This document shows, piece by piece, positions 1-9,139 of a DNA stretch of 64,000 nucleotides. The stretch's first letter is position 1, and each line of letters starts with the position of its first letter. The stretch comes from an uncultured Candidatus Melainabacteria bacterium (lineage in GTDB: Bacteria > Cyanobacteriota > Vampirovibrionia > Gastranaerophilales > Gastranaerophilaceae), in the NCBI GenBank assembly GCA_934726055.1, contig CAKVCZ010000002.1:1-64000 (forward strand), in the 5' to 3' direction. The notes under the pieces were generated by a model that searched no databases, was not told the DNA's origin, and saw only the letters and a list, made by a program, of their open reading frames with translations. Position numbers and translations under genes: made by a program.

Positions 1-18
1 AATAACAACAGTCTTAGT

Positions 19-822
19 TTGATAAGCTCCTTTTTTAACAGATATACAAAGAAAATATTAGCATTTACTCTTGCAGAAACCCTAATTGTAATGGGCGTAA
101 TAGGAATTGTTGCAGCATTAACAATACCGAATTTGAATAGTTCTACAAATAATCAAGAACAAATAACAAGATTTAAAAAAGTATATGCAGAATTAAACGA
201 GGCATATGATAGAGCAGTGGCAGTGTATGGAACGGTTGATACTTGGTATGCAAATCTTCCTCTTTACGTAGATTGGAATACTATATTTTTAGAAAGATTT
301 ACAGAATTTTTAAAGGTTAAAAAATTCTGTAAAAGAAATGTAACAGGATGCTTTTCAGATAAAAAAGTATCAGAAATTGCACCTAATCGTCAAAATGTTT
401 TTCAATCTTTTGATGTGTCATATTTGCAATTTCCAAGAGTATTATTATCACAGGATGTGTCAATATATGTTGCAATGAATGGAAATAATGGGGGTAAAGG
501 TTTTTGTACGAGCCATAGGCGTAGTTCTGGAGATATAGGTACAGATTGTGGTTATATGATTGTTGATATAGATGGTCCAAGTAAGGGTAAAAATGCTTGG
601 GGTATAGATTATTTTGAATTTGCGATAACTAAAAACGATTGTATTGTTCCGAAAGTGAGTTTTGAAGGTCCTTATAGTATGAGTTTACAAACTTGTTTCA
701 GTTCTGCAAAGTGTGCAGATTGGGTTTTAAAAAAAGGAAACTTGGACTATTTAAAAGTTGATTCAAGTGGTAATTGTCCTGATGGAACTCCTTTGACTTG
801 GGAACGAGGCAGTTGCAAGTAG
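19..822 (+). CDS. Pilin-like exported protein with type IV prepilin leader
   Basis: A short basic leader is followed by A|FTLAET at residue 16 and a long hydrophobic stretch (VMGVIGIVAALTIPNL), the prepilin peptidase site and N-terminal helix of type IV pilins and type II secretion pseudopilins, with the conserved Glu at mature position 5. The cysteine-rich C-terminal domain has a CG-x-MIVDIDGPSKGKN box and ends LTWERGSCK; both features recur in the proteins at 9140-9967 and 14420-15160. Likely a surface or periplasmic pilus subunit; its exact system is unknown. The TTG at 19 is the first in-frame start, but the frame is open to the window edge, so the true start may lie outside. Confidence 0.75.
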   Translation: MISSFFNRYTKKILAFTLAETLIVMGVIGIVAALTIPNLNSSTNNQEQITRFKKVYAELNEAYDRAVAVYGTVDTWYANLPLYVDWNTIFLERFTEFLKVKKFCKRNVTGCFSDKKVSEIAPNRQNVFQSFDVSYLQFPRVLLSQDVSIYVAMNGNNGGKGFCTSHRRSSGDIGTDCGYMIVDIDGPSKGKNAWGIDYFEFAITKNDCIVPKVSFEGPYSMSLQTCFSSAKCADWVLKKGNLDYLKVDSSGNCPDGTPLTWERGSCK

Positions 823-847
823 AAAGTTTAAAAACTGTATTATTGCT

Positions 848-910
848 TGAACTGAGCCCTAAAAACCAGACAAAGAAAAATCGGTTTTAAGGTTTCAGTT
901 CATTTTATCC
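848..910. terminator. Bidirectional terminator hairpin
   Basis: A long imperfect stem pairs TGAACTGA (848-855) with TCAGTTCA (895-902), continued inward by TAAAAACC against GGTTTTA, followed by a T-rich run. It sits between the convergent genes ending at 822 and 926. Confidence 0.6.
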
Positions 911-925
911 AACTCCTTTTTATTC

Positions 926-2539
926 TTAAATATCATTAATTGTGAAATCTTTTTCTTTTGGCATTGGTCTTGTTCTTATGAACGGTGCAGGTTTCAAGTC
1001 TTGTTGCATAATTGTTGATGATGGAACAATTTGAGTTTGAACTTGAATTTCTCTTTCAGTCTGCTTTTCTGCTTGTTGTTCTTTTTTCTTTTTATTTTTT
1101 CTCTTGATTTTTTTCAAGAAGGATTCTTTTTTACGTTCTACTTGCGATATTTCTTGGATGTTTTCATCATTTTGAGTGTTATTTTCTTCAAGTTGTTGTT
1201 TTTCAGCCTCTTGTCTTGCCATTTCTTGTCGCTGTAATAATTGTTTTTCTTGAAACTCTTTTTGCCATTCAGCTTTTTCTTTTTGTTGTTTTGAATTGAA
1301 TGCAGATTGTTGTTTTCTCAATTCTGCACGTTTCTGTTCAATTTCTTTTCTCTTTTCCTGTTGAAGCTGTTGTTTTGTCATATTTAATTCAGAACGTTGT
1401 TGTCCTTGTTCAAATTTTTGTTGTAATAATAACTTTCGATTATCCGTACTTAATTCTATTTTTTGTTTATCAAGTTCATTGTTACTTTGTTGTTGTGCTT
1501 TAATTCTCGCATCATCAACTTCCATTTTTTGTTTTGCTTTTGCATATTTTATCGATTGTTGTTCTTGCAACTTATTAAATCTTGCTTGTTCTTTCTGCTG
1601 AGCAATTTGAATTTTTTCTTCAGTTGTAAGTCTTGATTCAACGAGTTTTCTTTGTTCTTTTGCAATTTTCCTTTCAAGACGATTTTGTTTTTTAGTTGCT
1701 ATGAAATTTTTTGTATTTCTTTTTATAGCTTTACCAGCTTTGATTGTTTGTTTTTTAGTAAAGATTGCACCCCTTACGGTAGCTCTTTTTGAATCTATTT
1801 TAAGTTTATCAATTGAAATTGCCGTCGGTTTTACGATATCCGGTTTTGCATTAAGATTTTGATATGGTGAAATATTCATTAGTGCAAGTTGCGTTTCCTG
1901 TACAATTTGAGGTGCTAAAAAGTTTATTGTATATTTTTTTATTTTTTCTAATTGTTCAGTTCCTTGCGACATTTGTTGCGGAATAATTCTGTTTTCTCTT
2001 GAACTTATTAATTTTTGGTATGTTTTATTCCACAAAACAATTTGGTTATTTGCATCAATCAAGTTAACGTTTGTGGTGATTCTGTATGCAGTATCTATAA
2101 CACTTGTGTTTGGAATTTCTAAAAAGTCCCAAATAATACGTCTTGTAATGTAATTTTGAGTATCTAAATTACATCCTACCAGTAGTACATGTTTTGTTTT
2201 AAATCTGGAAGATACTTTTTGGACAGTATTAAAATTTATTGTGTAGTTATTTTGGTATTCGGTAAGTAATTGTTGTACTTCTTTTTTTAATCTCGAGTTT
2301 TCAGGTCTATCGAGGTATGCTCTTACTTGATTTATAGGCACTGACGACATTTTTGCATTTTTTGCATAATAGTTTACAATTTCCCCTGATACTATTTCCG
2401 CAGATTTTGGATACACCATATAATATGTTGCATCATTATACATATCTGCAGGAAGTACTAAGACATTAAACTGTGCTGCATGACAGTTTGTGCAAATTAT
2501 TAAAAATATAAATATTATCAATCCTAATAATTTTTTCAT
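926..2539 (-). CDS. Exported protein with Gln/Lys-rich coiled-coil tail
   Basis: Not recognised as a named family. The first ~21 residues are a signal peptide (hydrophobic core ending CTNCHAAQ). Residues ~22-230 look like a compact alpha/beta domain (FNVLVLPAD..., HVLLVGCNLD, NVNLIDANNQIVLW), reminiscent of TolB-N/CsgG-type periplasmic folds, though this is only an impression. From ~260 to ~500 the protein is a long charged, Q/K/E/R-rich helix, presumably coiled coil, without a membrane anchor. There is no Shine-Dalgarno; a TATAAT (2546-2551, minus strand) lies exactly 6 nt before the ATG, so the mRNA is probably leaderless. Confidence 0.7.
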   Translation of the reverse strand: MKKLLGLIIFIFLIICTNCHAAQFNVLVLPADMYNDATYYMVYPKSAEIVSGEIVNYYAKNAKMSSVPINQVRAYLDRPENSRLKKEVQQLLTEYQNNYTINFNTVQKVSSRFKTKHVLLVGCNLDTQNYITRRIIWDFLEIPNTSVIDTAYRITTNVNLIDANNQIVLWNKTYQKLISSRENRIIPQQMSQGTEQLEKIKKYTINFLAPQIVQETQLALMNISPYQNLNAKPDIVKPTAISIDKLKIDSKRATVRGAIFTKKQTIKAGKAIKRNTKNFIATKKQNRLERKIAKEQRKLVESRLTTEEKIQIAQQKEQARFNKLQEQQSIKYAKAKQKMEVDDARIKAQQQSNNELDKQKIELSTDNRKLLLQQKFEQGQQRSELNMTKQQLQQEKRKEIEQKRAELRKQQSAFNSKQQKEKAEWQKEFQEKQLLQRQEMARQEAEKQQLEENNTQNDENIQEISQVERKKESFLKKIKRKNKKKKEQQAEKQTEREIQVQTQIVPSSTIMQQDLKPAPFIRTRPMPKEKDFTINDI

Positions 2540-2596
2540 GATAAAATTATATCATATTCTCTTATATAGTGCTAATTATTAAAAAGGAGTTAACAA

Positions 2597-2983
2597 ATGG
2601 ATTACAATGAACTAATGGAAAAAGCTAAAAAAGTGAGTGAAAATTCTTATTCACCATATTCACATTTTCCTGTTGGAGCTTGTGTTTTAGCGGAAAGTGG
2701 AAAAACATACATTGGTACAAATGTTGAAAATGCATCCTATGGCGGAACAATTTGTGCTGAAAGAAATGCAATATTAAATGCGGTTGCAAATGGTGAAAGA
2801 AAAATTACTGCAGTTGCAATTTACGGGCCAAAAATGAAACGCTGCGCTCCTTGTGGATTATGCAGACAAGTTATATCTGAATTCCGCTCAGATAAGGGAG
2901 TTGACATTATTCTTGAAGCTGAAGATGGCGGATTGGAAATTCATACTATCGATGAATTATTACCAATGAGTTTTAGTTTATAA
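2597..2983 (+). CDS. cdd: Cytidine deaminase
   Basis: Zinc-dependent hydrolytic deamination of cytidine/deoxycytidine to (deoxy)uridine, in pyrimidine salvage. At 128 aa it is a typical homotetrameric CDA. The active-site signature CAERNAI (residues 53-59) supplies a zinc Cys and the catalytic Glu55; PCGLC (85-89) supplies Cys86 and Cys89. NVENASYGGT is the usual substrate-binding segment. An AAGGAG lies just upstream of the ATG. It is transcribed away from the exported coiled-coil gene, and a short zinc-ribbon-like protein follows 20 nt downstream. Confidence 0.96.
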   Translation: MDYNELMEKAKKVSENSYSPYSHFPVGACVLAESGKTYIGTNVENASYGGTICAERNAILNAVANGERKITAVAIYGPKMKRCAPCGLCRQVISEFRSDKGVDIILEAEDGGLEIHTIDELLPMSFSL

Positions 2984-3003
2984 AAACCTGATATAATGTA
3001 AGT

Positions 3004-3261
3004 ATGTTTATTTTTGAATTTATAAAAAAGTATTGGTACAAAACTTATCGGGAACCAAAAATATTAAAAGACGAAGAATGCATAAAACAGTATGATGCAA
3101 CTGACGATTCTCCGGAATTGTTGGACGATTACGAAGTTTGCGAGCATGTATTTATGCCGGTTGACAGTACAGGTGAAGTTTTAGCTTGCACCAAATGCGG
3201 AATCATTGCTAAAAAAGATGAAGTATATAAAAAAAATTTTTTTGAGAGAAAGGAAATATAA
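3004..3261 (+). CDS. Small acidic protein with a zinc-ribbon-like C-terminus
   Basis: 85 aa, family not recognised. The second half carries C46-x-H48 and C62-x2-C65 (CEHVF...ACTKCG), a spacing compatible with one structural zinc. The N-terminus is aromatic and basic, the middle acidic. No ribosome-binding site is visible; instead TATAAT (2992-2997) ends 6 nt before the ATG, so translation is probably from a leaderless mRNA. The promoter lies right after the cdd stop codon, so this gene may be transcribed independently. Confidence 0.6.
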   Translation: MFIFEFIKKYWYKTYREPKILKDEECIKQYDATDDSPELLDDYEVCEHVFMPVDSTGEVLACTKCGIIAKKDEVYKKNFFERKEI

Positions 3262-3268
3262 ATCATAA

Positions 3269-4468
3269 ATGAAAAAGTTTTTCTTAATTGTTGTTATTTT
3301 TTTAATGTTGCAAATTACGATGCAGTTGTCTTGTTTTGCCGAAACTTCAATTGATTTTATATACATAAACGGTTCTAACAACAACAATGAAAAAATGCAT
3401 AAGTGGTTTATAAATGGAATAAACAAATTTCACCCTACTTTAAAAAAGCAATTAGAAAAAGATGAATATACTTATGAATATTTATTAAAAAATGGAAAAT
3501 ATAAAATAGAAGAAAGTCCTTCAACTTTTTTCTGGGGATATAAAAGCAAAACAGATTTAATGTTTATGAAGGAAAAAGCAAATCAATTACGTTCAATAAG
3601 TCCGGTTGTTGCTTTTTGTGTAAGAAATGCCATTGCAGATATTATGCATGATGCTATTTGGGTTCAAAAAACACACAATATGATTCCTATTATCCAAGAT
3701 TTGGATAAACAAATAAAAGAAGATGTTAAGCAAAATAAAAAAGTCGTTTTGTTAGGATATTCCGCAGGTTCTTTCATAACAATGGAATATTTATTTAGTA
3801 AAATACCATGTATAGATATAAGTCAATTTTTTAAAGATGAAAATATCAGTTATCGTTTAAAAGATATGATTTCAAAAAATCCAAGAAAAAATACTTGCTT
3901 GATGGCATTTGTTGGCTCAAATCTTACCAATATAACACCTTTGAACGAAGTTATTATAAATAAAAACGAAAAAGAATTTATGGATGCTTATATGAGTATG
4001 GATTCTTTTACAGAAAAGTATTGTATTCCTGACGATACAGTAATCGGTGTTATAAATTATGCAAGTCCTATTCCATTATTTTATTCTGATATGGGTGATG
4101 AAAAATTTGGAACATCAAAATATAACTTTTTAATGTATAAGTATTTGATAGAACATGACTTTTTCTTTTTAACAGTAAATTATGCAGATGATCCTCTTGG
4201 TTTTCCAAATGGGGTAAATTATATAAATGATGAAATTGAAGATATGGCTAATTTAGAGTTTGAAAATGAATTAGGATTTTTCTATGATTATTCAAAAGCG
4301 TTGAGTTGGAGAACATTTGCGGGTGCTCACACATCTTATTGGAGTACAAAAAAACATTTTTCAAAAGCTATAGTAAAAGCATACACTGAAGGTAGAAAAT
4401 TACAGTATGACAAAGAATATCAGGAAAAAGCAAAAAAATCGTTATTAAATACTCATAAAACAAAATAA
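3269..4468 (+). CDS. Secreted alpha/beta-hydrolase-like protein
   Basis: An N-terminal signal peptide (MKKFFLIVVIFLMLQITMQL) ends near CFA|ET. The mature protein begins with a beta strand (IDFIYINGSNNN), where an oxyanion-hole loop would sit, and has VVLLGYSAGSFITMEYL at ~159-175, the nucleophile elbow G-Y-S165-A-G of serine hydrolases. A late His in FAGAHTSYW is a plausible catalytic His. Substrate unknown (lipase or esterase class). It starts 7 nt after the small upstream gene, with AAAGGA about 13 nt before the ATG. Confidence 0.65.
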   Translation: MKKFFLIVVIFLMLQITMQLSCFAETSIDFIYINGSNNNNEKMHKWFINGINKFHPTLKKQLEKDEYTYEYLLKNGKYKIEESPSTFFWGYKSKTDLMFMKEKANQLRSISPVVAFCVRNAIADIMHDAIWVQKTHNMIPIIQDLDKQIKEDVKQNKKVVLLGYSAGSFITMEYLFSKIPCIDISQFFKDENISYRLKDMISKNPRKNTCLMAFVGSNLTNITPLNEVIINKNEKEFMDAYMSMDSFTEKYCIPDDTVIGVINYASPIPLFYSDMGDEKFGTSKYNFLMYKYLIEHDFFFLTVNYADDPLGFPNGVNYINDEIEDMANLEFENELGFFYDYSKALSWRTFAGAHTSYWSTKKHFSKAIVKAYTEGRKLQYDKEYQEKAKKSLLNTHKTK

Positions 4469-4558
4469 AATTTAAGAATTGTAAAAAAATATCAAAAATT
4501 GAAATAAAACGTTTTAAAAACACTTTATATAATAAAAAGAGATAAAAGGAGAAAAATT

Positions 4559-5203
4559 ATGCCAGGAGATGATATAACACTTTCAGGCGGTTGTCCTACA
4601 AACAACATAGAACAATGTAAATCTAAAGAAGCTGGAAAAAATAATAAAACAGATAACGTAAAAGATATAAATATTTTTAAAGATACATCATGTACAAATA
4701 GTTCAAATGATGGAATTATGCTTACATTAAACGATAATGTTAAAACCGGATGTATAAACAGGAGAGCTTTTGAATTAAAATTTGATGATGATGGTTCAAA
4801 TGGTTCAATTAAAGGACGAATTGGCGGAAAAGATGTAACTTTGCAGAAACAAACTGGTGCAAAAGGTGTTCAAGAGTATAATGGAAAACTTGGACAAAAC
4901 GAATTGAGTTTTACAAATAAAGTTGAAAAAAGCCCTATTTTCAAAAAAGAATTTCATCAATATAACGGTACTTATGGTGGAAAAGAATTTAGCGTTGAAG
5001 TTAAAGTTCCATTTATGCAGACAATAGATGATACTACATTTAGTGGTAAGTATGATGGCAAAGATGTAAGTTTTTCTTCAAATGTAAATTTTGTTATACC
5101 TGATGACATAAAGTTTGCTGAAAGTATGCCTCCTGAATTTAAAGATGTTGCTATTCTTTTGATGGCAATCCATGATAAAAATTTAGATAAAACCCAAGAA
5201 TAA
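4559..5203 (+). CDS. Hypothetical protein, beta-rich with G-G-K-[DE] repeats
   Basis: 214 aa, not recognised. The middle (residues ~75-180) contains degenerate repeats of a short beta-strand unit: GRIGGKDVTLQ, GKLGQNELSFTNK, GTYGGKEFSVEVK, GKYDGKDVSFSSN. These look like tandem beta-hairpins. The N-terminus is Cys/Asn-rich without a signal peptide. A strong AAAGGAG lies 8 nt before the ATG. A good terminator follows at 5229. Confidence 0.55.
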   Translation: MPGDDITLSGGCPTNNIEQCKSKEAGKNNKTDNVKDINIFKDTSCTNSSNDGIMLTLNDNVKTGCINRRAFELKFDDDGSNGSIKGRIGGKDVTLQKQTGAKGVQEYNGKLGQNELSFTNKVEKSPIFKKEFHQYNGTYGGKEFSVEVKVPFMQTIDDTTFSGKYDGKDVSFSSNVNFVIPDDIKFAESMPPEFKDVAILLMAIHDKNLDKTQE

Positions 5204-5228
5204 AATTTAAAAAGACTATTTAAGATGT

Positions 5229-5261
5229 AGGACGTTCTTTTCCAGAAAGAAGGTCCTTTTT
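5229..5261 (+). terminator. Rho-independent terminator
   Basis: Stem AGGAC-g-TTCTTT / AAAGAA-g-GTCCT with a short loop, followed by a run of five T, 25 nt after the stop codon at 5203. Confidence 0.8.
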
Positions 5262-5375
5262 AAAATGTTAAAGAAACTTAATATTTTTCTAAAATAAGTA
5301 AATTTTTAAAATTCACTTGCATTAACATGGTTGAAATTTGAAAAATATTAGTGTAGTGCAAGGACAAATATTAAA

Positions 5376-6887
5376 ATGAACATTAATTCTGTATCATCTG
5401 TGAGATTGTATCAAACTCCCATTTTAACGAAAAAAGAGTCTAATAAAAAAGAAGATTCTTATATGACAAATTCTATGAGTAAACTTTCTCCTCAAGATGT
5501 TCAGGCAAAATATAATGCATATATTATTCAATCTACTCCCAAAGTTTCATTCACAGGTCTAGTTGAAGATATTGTTGATTGTGGAAAAACAAGCGGAAAT
5601 TTGACGGAAAACATGTCTATTGAAGAATTAGGTTCTATCGAAGATTATAAATCATTAAGCGGTTATGAAAATAGTCGAGTTTATGTAAAAAAACCATCAG
5701 AGGATGATCCGTATTACAAATTCGTTTTATTTAATTATGCAAATTGTGCAAAAGAAAGATTGGAATTATTATTTAAAAATAATGGAATAATGAAACCTCT
5801 TACAGTGAAAGATAACATTTTAGCGGGCATTTCTCAAAAAATTATTAATATGGATGCTGAAAATGGAAAATATTCTCAAAACGAGGGCATAAAATTAGCA
5901 AGCTCTCCGGATTATAGTTTGTGCGATATATTACGTGGTTCATTGAATGATGGCGAAGTTATTCTAATGAAAGTTATTCCGGGACAAGATTATGGAAAAT
6001 TTAAATTTAGAAAATTATCTCAAAAAGAAAAAGAACAACAAGCAAATTTAGATAAATTATTTGCAAAAGCTTATATAACAAATGTTAAATATACCACAGA
6101 ATGCAATAAAGCTAATAAAAATAATAAAAATATTGATAATGGTTTAAAGATGCAAGAAAAAGAATTTAAAAAAGTTCTAAAATCATTATCCGATATTAAA
6201 ACAGAAAGAAGATTGGTTCAAGATTTACCATCAAATGAAATTGGTAATATATTTGAATACAAACCGTTAAGTAAAAATTGTCCTAATTTCAGAATAAAAA
6301 CTCCAACAATTAAGGAGCCATATTATAAATGCGTAGTTATGGGTTCAGAAGATAATTACTTTGCACAAGAAAACAATGTAAAATTAGATATAAAAGATTT
6401 AGCTGTTGTTTCAAATTTATATTATGCAGATAAACAAAACACAAAAAATCTTCAAAAAGATAATAATTTATTAAAAACAGCAATAGGCAAAGATAATTAT
6501 GTAGCGTTTAAATTAGTTCCTGAAGATAAATTATCAGATTATACAAAATTAACAAACGTAAAAATAAAAAATAAAGATTTTAATTTAACTCAACCGAAAC
6601 AAATAGTAAGTGAAGTTGATAAATATATGCCGCTAAGTGCGTTCGATAGATTACAAGAAGTTGATAATGCAATAGAAAATGTTAATAAAATTGAAGAACA
6701 TATGCTAGCTGAATTTGATAAAGAATTAAACAAAAAGCCTACTGATTTAGATAAAGAAATTATGGCAGAAGTTGAAAAAATAGAAAAAGAAATGGCAACA
6801 GATGATACAGCCGAAAACGAAGCATATTTTAGTGCATTGCACAAGCATGATATGGAAACTTTTGAAAATGAATTAAAGAAAAAATAA
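5376..6887 (+). CDS. Lineage-type protein with duplicated domain and VSFTG motif (paralog 1)
   Basis: 503 aa, no family recognised. The N-terminus begins MNINSVSSV and, after a low-complexity Ser/Thr/Lys stretch, has KVSFTG (~55-60). A domain then occurs twice: NMSIEELGSIEDYKSL...PYYKFV (from residue ~79) and DLPSNEIGNIFEYKPL...PYYKCV (from ~283). The last ~90 residues are a charged helix, perhaps coiled coil. No signal peptide or membrane segment is visible. AAGGAC lies upstream of the ATG. The next gene is a paralog of the same architecture. Confidence 0.65.
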   Translation: MNINSVSSVRLYQTPILTKKESNKKEDSYMTNSMSKLSPQDVQAKYNAYIIQSTPKVSFTGLVEDIVDCGKTSGNLTENMSIEELGSIEDYKSLSGYENSRVYVKKPSEDDPYYKFVLFNYANCAKERLELLFKNNGIMKPLTVKDNILAGISQKIINMDAENGKYSQNEGIKLASSPDYSLCDILRGSLNDGEVILMKVIPGQDYGKFKFRKLSQKEKEQQANLDKLFAKAYITNVKYTTECNKANKNNKNIDNGLKMQEKEFKKVLKSLSDIKTERRLVQDLPSNEIGNIFEYKPLSKNCPNFRIKTPTIKEPYYKCVVMGSEDNYFAQENNVKLDIKDLAVVSNLYYADKQNTKNLQKDNNLLKTAIGKDNYVAFKLVPEDKLSDYTKLTNVKIKNKDFNLTQPKQIVSEVDKYMPLSAFDRLQEVDNAIENVNKIEEHMLAEFDKELNKKPTDLDKEIMAEVEKIEKEMATDDTAENEAYFSALHKHDMETFENELKKK

Positions 6888-6919
6888 TTTTAATTGTTAG
6901 AGTTCGAATATAAATAGTT

Positions 6920-6950
6920 ACAAGCCAAAAATATTTGGCTTGTTATTTTA
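6920..6950 (+). terminator. Rho-independent terminator
   Basis: Stem ACAAGCCAA / TTGGCTTGT with a 6-nt loop, followed by TATTTTA, 33 nt after the stop of the preceding gene. Confidence 0.7.
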
Positions 6951-7066
6951 TGTACATAAAATATGTTAATTATTGTTAAAAAAGTTTTATATTTAGTAAA
7001 TTATTTTTTTTAGCATTCTTATTCTTGGTAAGAAGTACTTGAATATAGAAAGATTGTATTAAAAAA

Positions 7067-8539
7067 ATGAATATTAGTGCTGTATCATTTAATAGAATGT
7101 TATCAACTCCAACATTAAAAAATTTTGATACAAAGCATAAAGAAAATTCAAATGTAACAACTTCTATTAGTAATATAACCCCTCAGGATATTCAAGCAAG
7201 TCATACAGCTTATGTAATTCAAAATGGTTTAAATGTATCTTTTACCGGTAAAAGTTTTGATGATGCTACAAAAACAGTAAGTATGATTGTAGAAAATATG
7301 GAAATGAGTGAGTTGGGAAATTTAGAGGATTATTCATTAATTGATGAAAATGTACCGGTTTTAAAGAAACCTGCTTCCGGAAAAGATCCGTATAACAGAT
7401 ATATTTTATGTAATCCAAAGATTTCTCAAAAAGCAATTGTATCAAAAATAAAAAATAAAGGTGCAGAACAAGTTTTATTAAATATGGATGAAGGTTTTTT
7501 AAAAGGATTTGTATCTAAAATAGACACTTGCGATTTTTTTGATCAAAAATTGATAAGGCAATATTTAGCATCTTTACCCGGAACAAAATTTGCATTGCTA
7601 AAATCAGTACCAATTCAAGATTATGGAAAGTCTGAATTTAAAAATTTAACAGATGGCGAAATTAAGAAAAATATTGAAAGAGATAATATTTTAGCAAAAG
7701 CAAAAGTCGCTGAATTTGATTTTTATAAAAAATTTGGAGATACATATCAAGTTCAAGATAATGGGTTAAAATTAGATAACAAAGCTATGAAAAAAATATC
7801 AAAACTTTGTAAAGATTTTGATACATCCAGAGATATTTTGCATAATTTAAATCCAAAGGAAATAGGTGATATATCTGAATATAAACCATTAAATAAAGAA
7901 TATTCAAATATAAGAATTAAGAATCCAACCAAGGAAGAACCTTTTTATAAAATAGTTATGGTTGGCTCAACGGATGAATATGTGAATAAAGATAAAACGT
8001 ATGTTAATTTGTCAGATAAGGAATTAGATACAGTAAATAAATTAAGACTTATTTGTGAAATAGACGGAGATTTCAAATCTTCAATAACAAAAAATGCAAA
8101 AGAAGCATATAAAGAAATGATTAATCTAATTGGAAAGAAAAATAATATTGCAATAAAATATATTCCGAATTATTGTCAAAAAGATTATGCCGAATTTTTA
8201 AACAATCAGGTAAAAGATGAAAAAATATATCAAACAAAACAAACTCAAAAAGAGAAAAAAACTTATGAAGAATATTTGAGCTTAGATGTGATGGATGCAT
8301 TAAAGATTATAGACTCTGCAAATAAGATGGAAGAAGATATTCACAATCAAGAGATATTGTCATTTGACAAGAAATTAAAAGGTGAAAAATCTGATATGGA
8401 CAAGGAAATAGAACGAGATGCAGAATATATATATAAAGAAAAATATAAAGATAATGAAAATGACAAATATTTCAAGAGTTTGTACGAAGAAGAAAAAGCT
8501 GCTTTTGAAAGGGAATTAGCAAGTTCCAAAAAGCAATAA
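7067..8539 (+). CDS. Lineage-type protein with duplicated domain and VSFTG motif (paralog 2)
   Basis: 490 aa paralog of the preceding gene, with the same order: MNISAVSF start, Ser/Thr-rich linker, NVSFTG at ~60, a first domain copy (NMEMSELGNLEDYSL...DPYNRYIL), a second copy (NLNPKEIGDISEYKPL...EPFYKIVM) and a charged helical tail. Function unknown. No clear Shine-Dalgarno precedes the ATG. Each paralog has its own terminator, so they are probably separate transcription units from a local duplication. Confidence 0.65.
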   Translation: MNISAVSFNRMLSTPTLKNFDTKHKENSNVTTSISNITPQDIQASHTAYVIQNGLNVSFTGKSFDDATKTVSMIVENMEMSELGNLEDYSLIDENVPVLKKPASGKDPYNRYILCNPKISQKAIVSKIKNKGAEQVLLNMDEGFLKGFVSKIDTCDFFDQKLIRQYLASLPGTKFALLKSVPIQDYGKSEFKNLTDGEIKKNIERDNILAKAKVAEFDFYKKFGDTYQVQDNGLKLDNKAMKKISKLCKDFDTSRDILHNLNPKEIGDISEYKPLNKEYSNIRIKNPTKEEPFYKIVMVGSTDEYVNKDKTYVNLSDKELDTVNKLRLICEIDGDFKSSITKNAKEAYKEMINLIGKKNNIAIKYIPNYCQKDYAEFLNNQVKDEKIYQTKQTQKEKKTYEEYLSLDVMDALKIIDSANKMEEDIHNQEILSFDKKLKGEKSDMDKEIERDAEYIYKEKYKDNENDKYFKSLYEEEKAAFERELASSKKQ

Positions 8540-8565
8540 AGCTTGATACATAATATAAATAGTCT

Positions 8566-8609
8566 GCCAAATGGTTCGTAATTTGAACGACATTTGGCTT
8601 TTTATTTTT
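8566..8609 (+). terminator. Rho-independent terminator
   Basis: Stem GCCAAATG (8566-8573) / CATTTGGC (8591-8598), with an inner GTTC/GAAC pairing, followed by TTTTTATTTTT. Confidence 0.8.
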
Positions 8610-8727
8610 GATTATAATTGCGTTTTAGATATTTATTAAGAAATGTTAACTAACGTATTTCAAAAAAAGCAATTTTTTTGGAACTTTTTTCTTTATATAA
8701 GTACGAGAGCAAGAGAGGATTTTTTAA

Positions 8728-8892
8728 ATGTCAATGTTATTTTCACAAGTTGCAGCAGACGCTTACAAAACTTCTTCTCAAGCTATTAACTCTCAAAACA
8801 AAAAAGACGTTAGAGCTACTTCTTTAAAAGGTATCATGACTGAATCTTTCTTCCACGGTGCTTCTTTTATGGGTTCTAACTTCATCGCTTAA
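8728..8892 (+). CDS. 54-residue small protein, probably highly expressed
   Basis: ATG to TAA gives 54 aa starting MSMLFSQVAADAYKTSSQ and ending GASFMGSNFIA. A GAGAGGA ribosome-binding site lies about 9 nt upstream and a perfect terminator follows at 9091. Codon choice differs from the neighbours: it favours GCT, TCT, TTC, ATC and CAC, the pattern of strongly expressed genes in AT-rich genomes. It is mildly amphipathic, with no signal peptide, and rich in Ser and Ala. Family not recognised; a structural or surface-associated small protein is possible but unproven. Confidence 0.6.
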   Translation: MSMLFSQVAADAYKTSSQAINSQNKKDVRATSLKGIMTESFFHGASFMGSNFIA

Positions 8893-9090
8893 TTCTTTTA
8901 CTCTTTATCTTCTTAATGAGTTTTATTAAGCTTTAAAAAAAATATATATTATCACTAATATCCAAGAAAGGTTTTATTCTATACGATTTAGTTAAAAATG
9001 TTTTTTATATCATTCCCTTGTGAATGAAGGTTTTTAGGTAAGGAATAGGTTTTTTTTAATTCTCTCTCTCAATTATTTTTCTCAAATTTT

Positions 9091-9116
9091 AGCCTCCCAA
9101 ATAGGAGGCTTTTTTT
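9091..9116. terminator. Rho-independent terminator
   Basis: Perfect 7-bp GC-rich stem AGCCTCC / GGAGGCT with loop CAAATA and a run of six T. It lies downstream of the 54-aa gene and close to the convergent pilin-like gene ending at 9140; upstream A/T tracts may let it work both ways. Confidence 0.85.
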
Positions 9117-9139
9117 GTTAATATGATAAATTTTATTGA

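Noticed and set aside
1031..1503. Hydrophobic plus-strand frames opposite the coiled-coil protein
   Set aside because: They arise because the antisense of Gln/Lys/Glu codons reads as Phe/Leu/Cys/Ser; no start signals.
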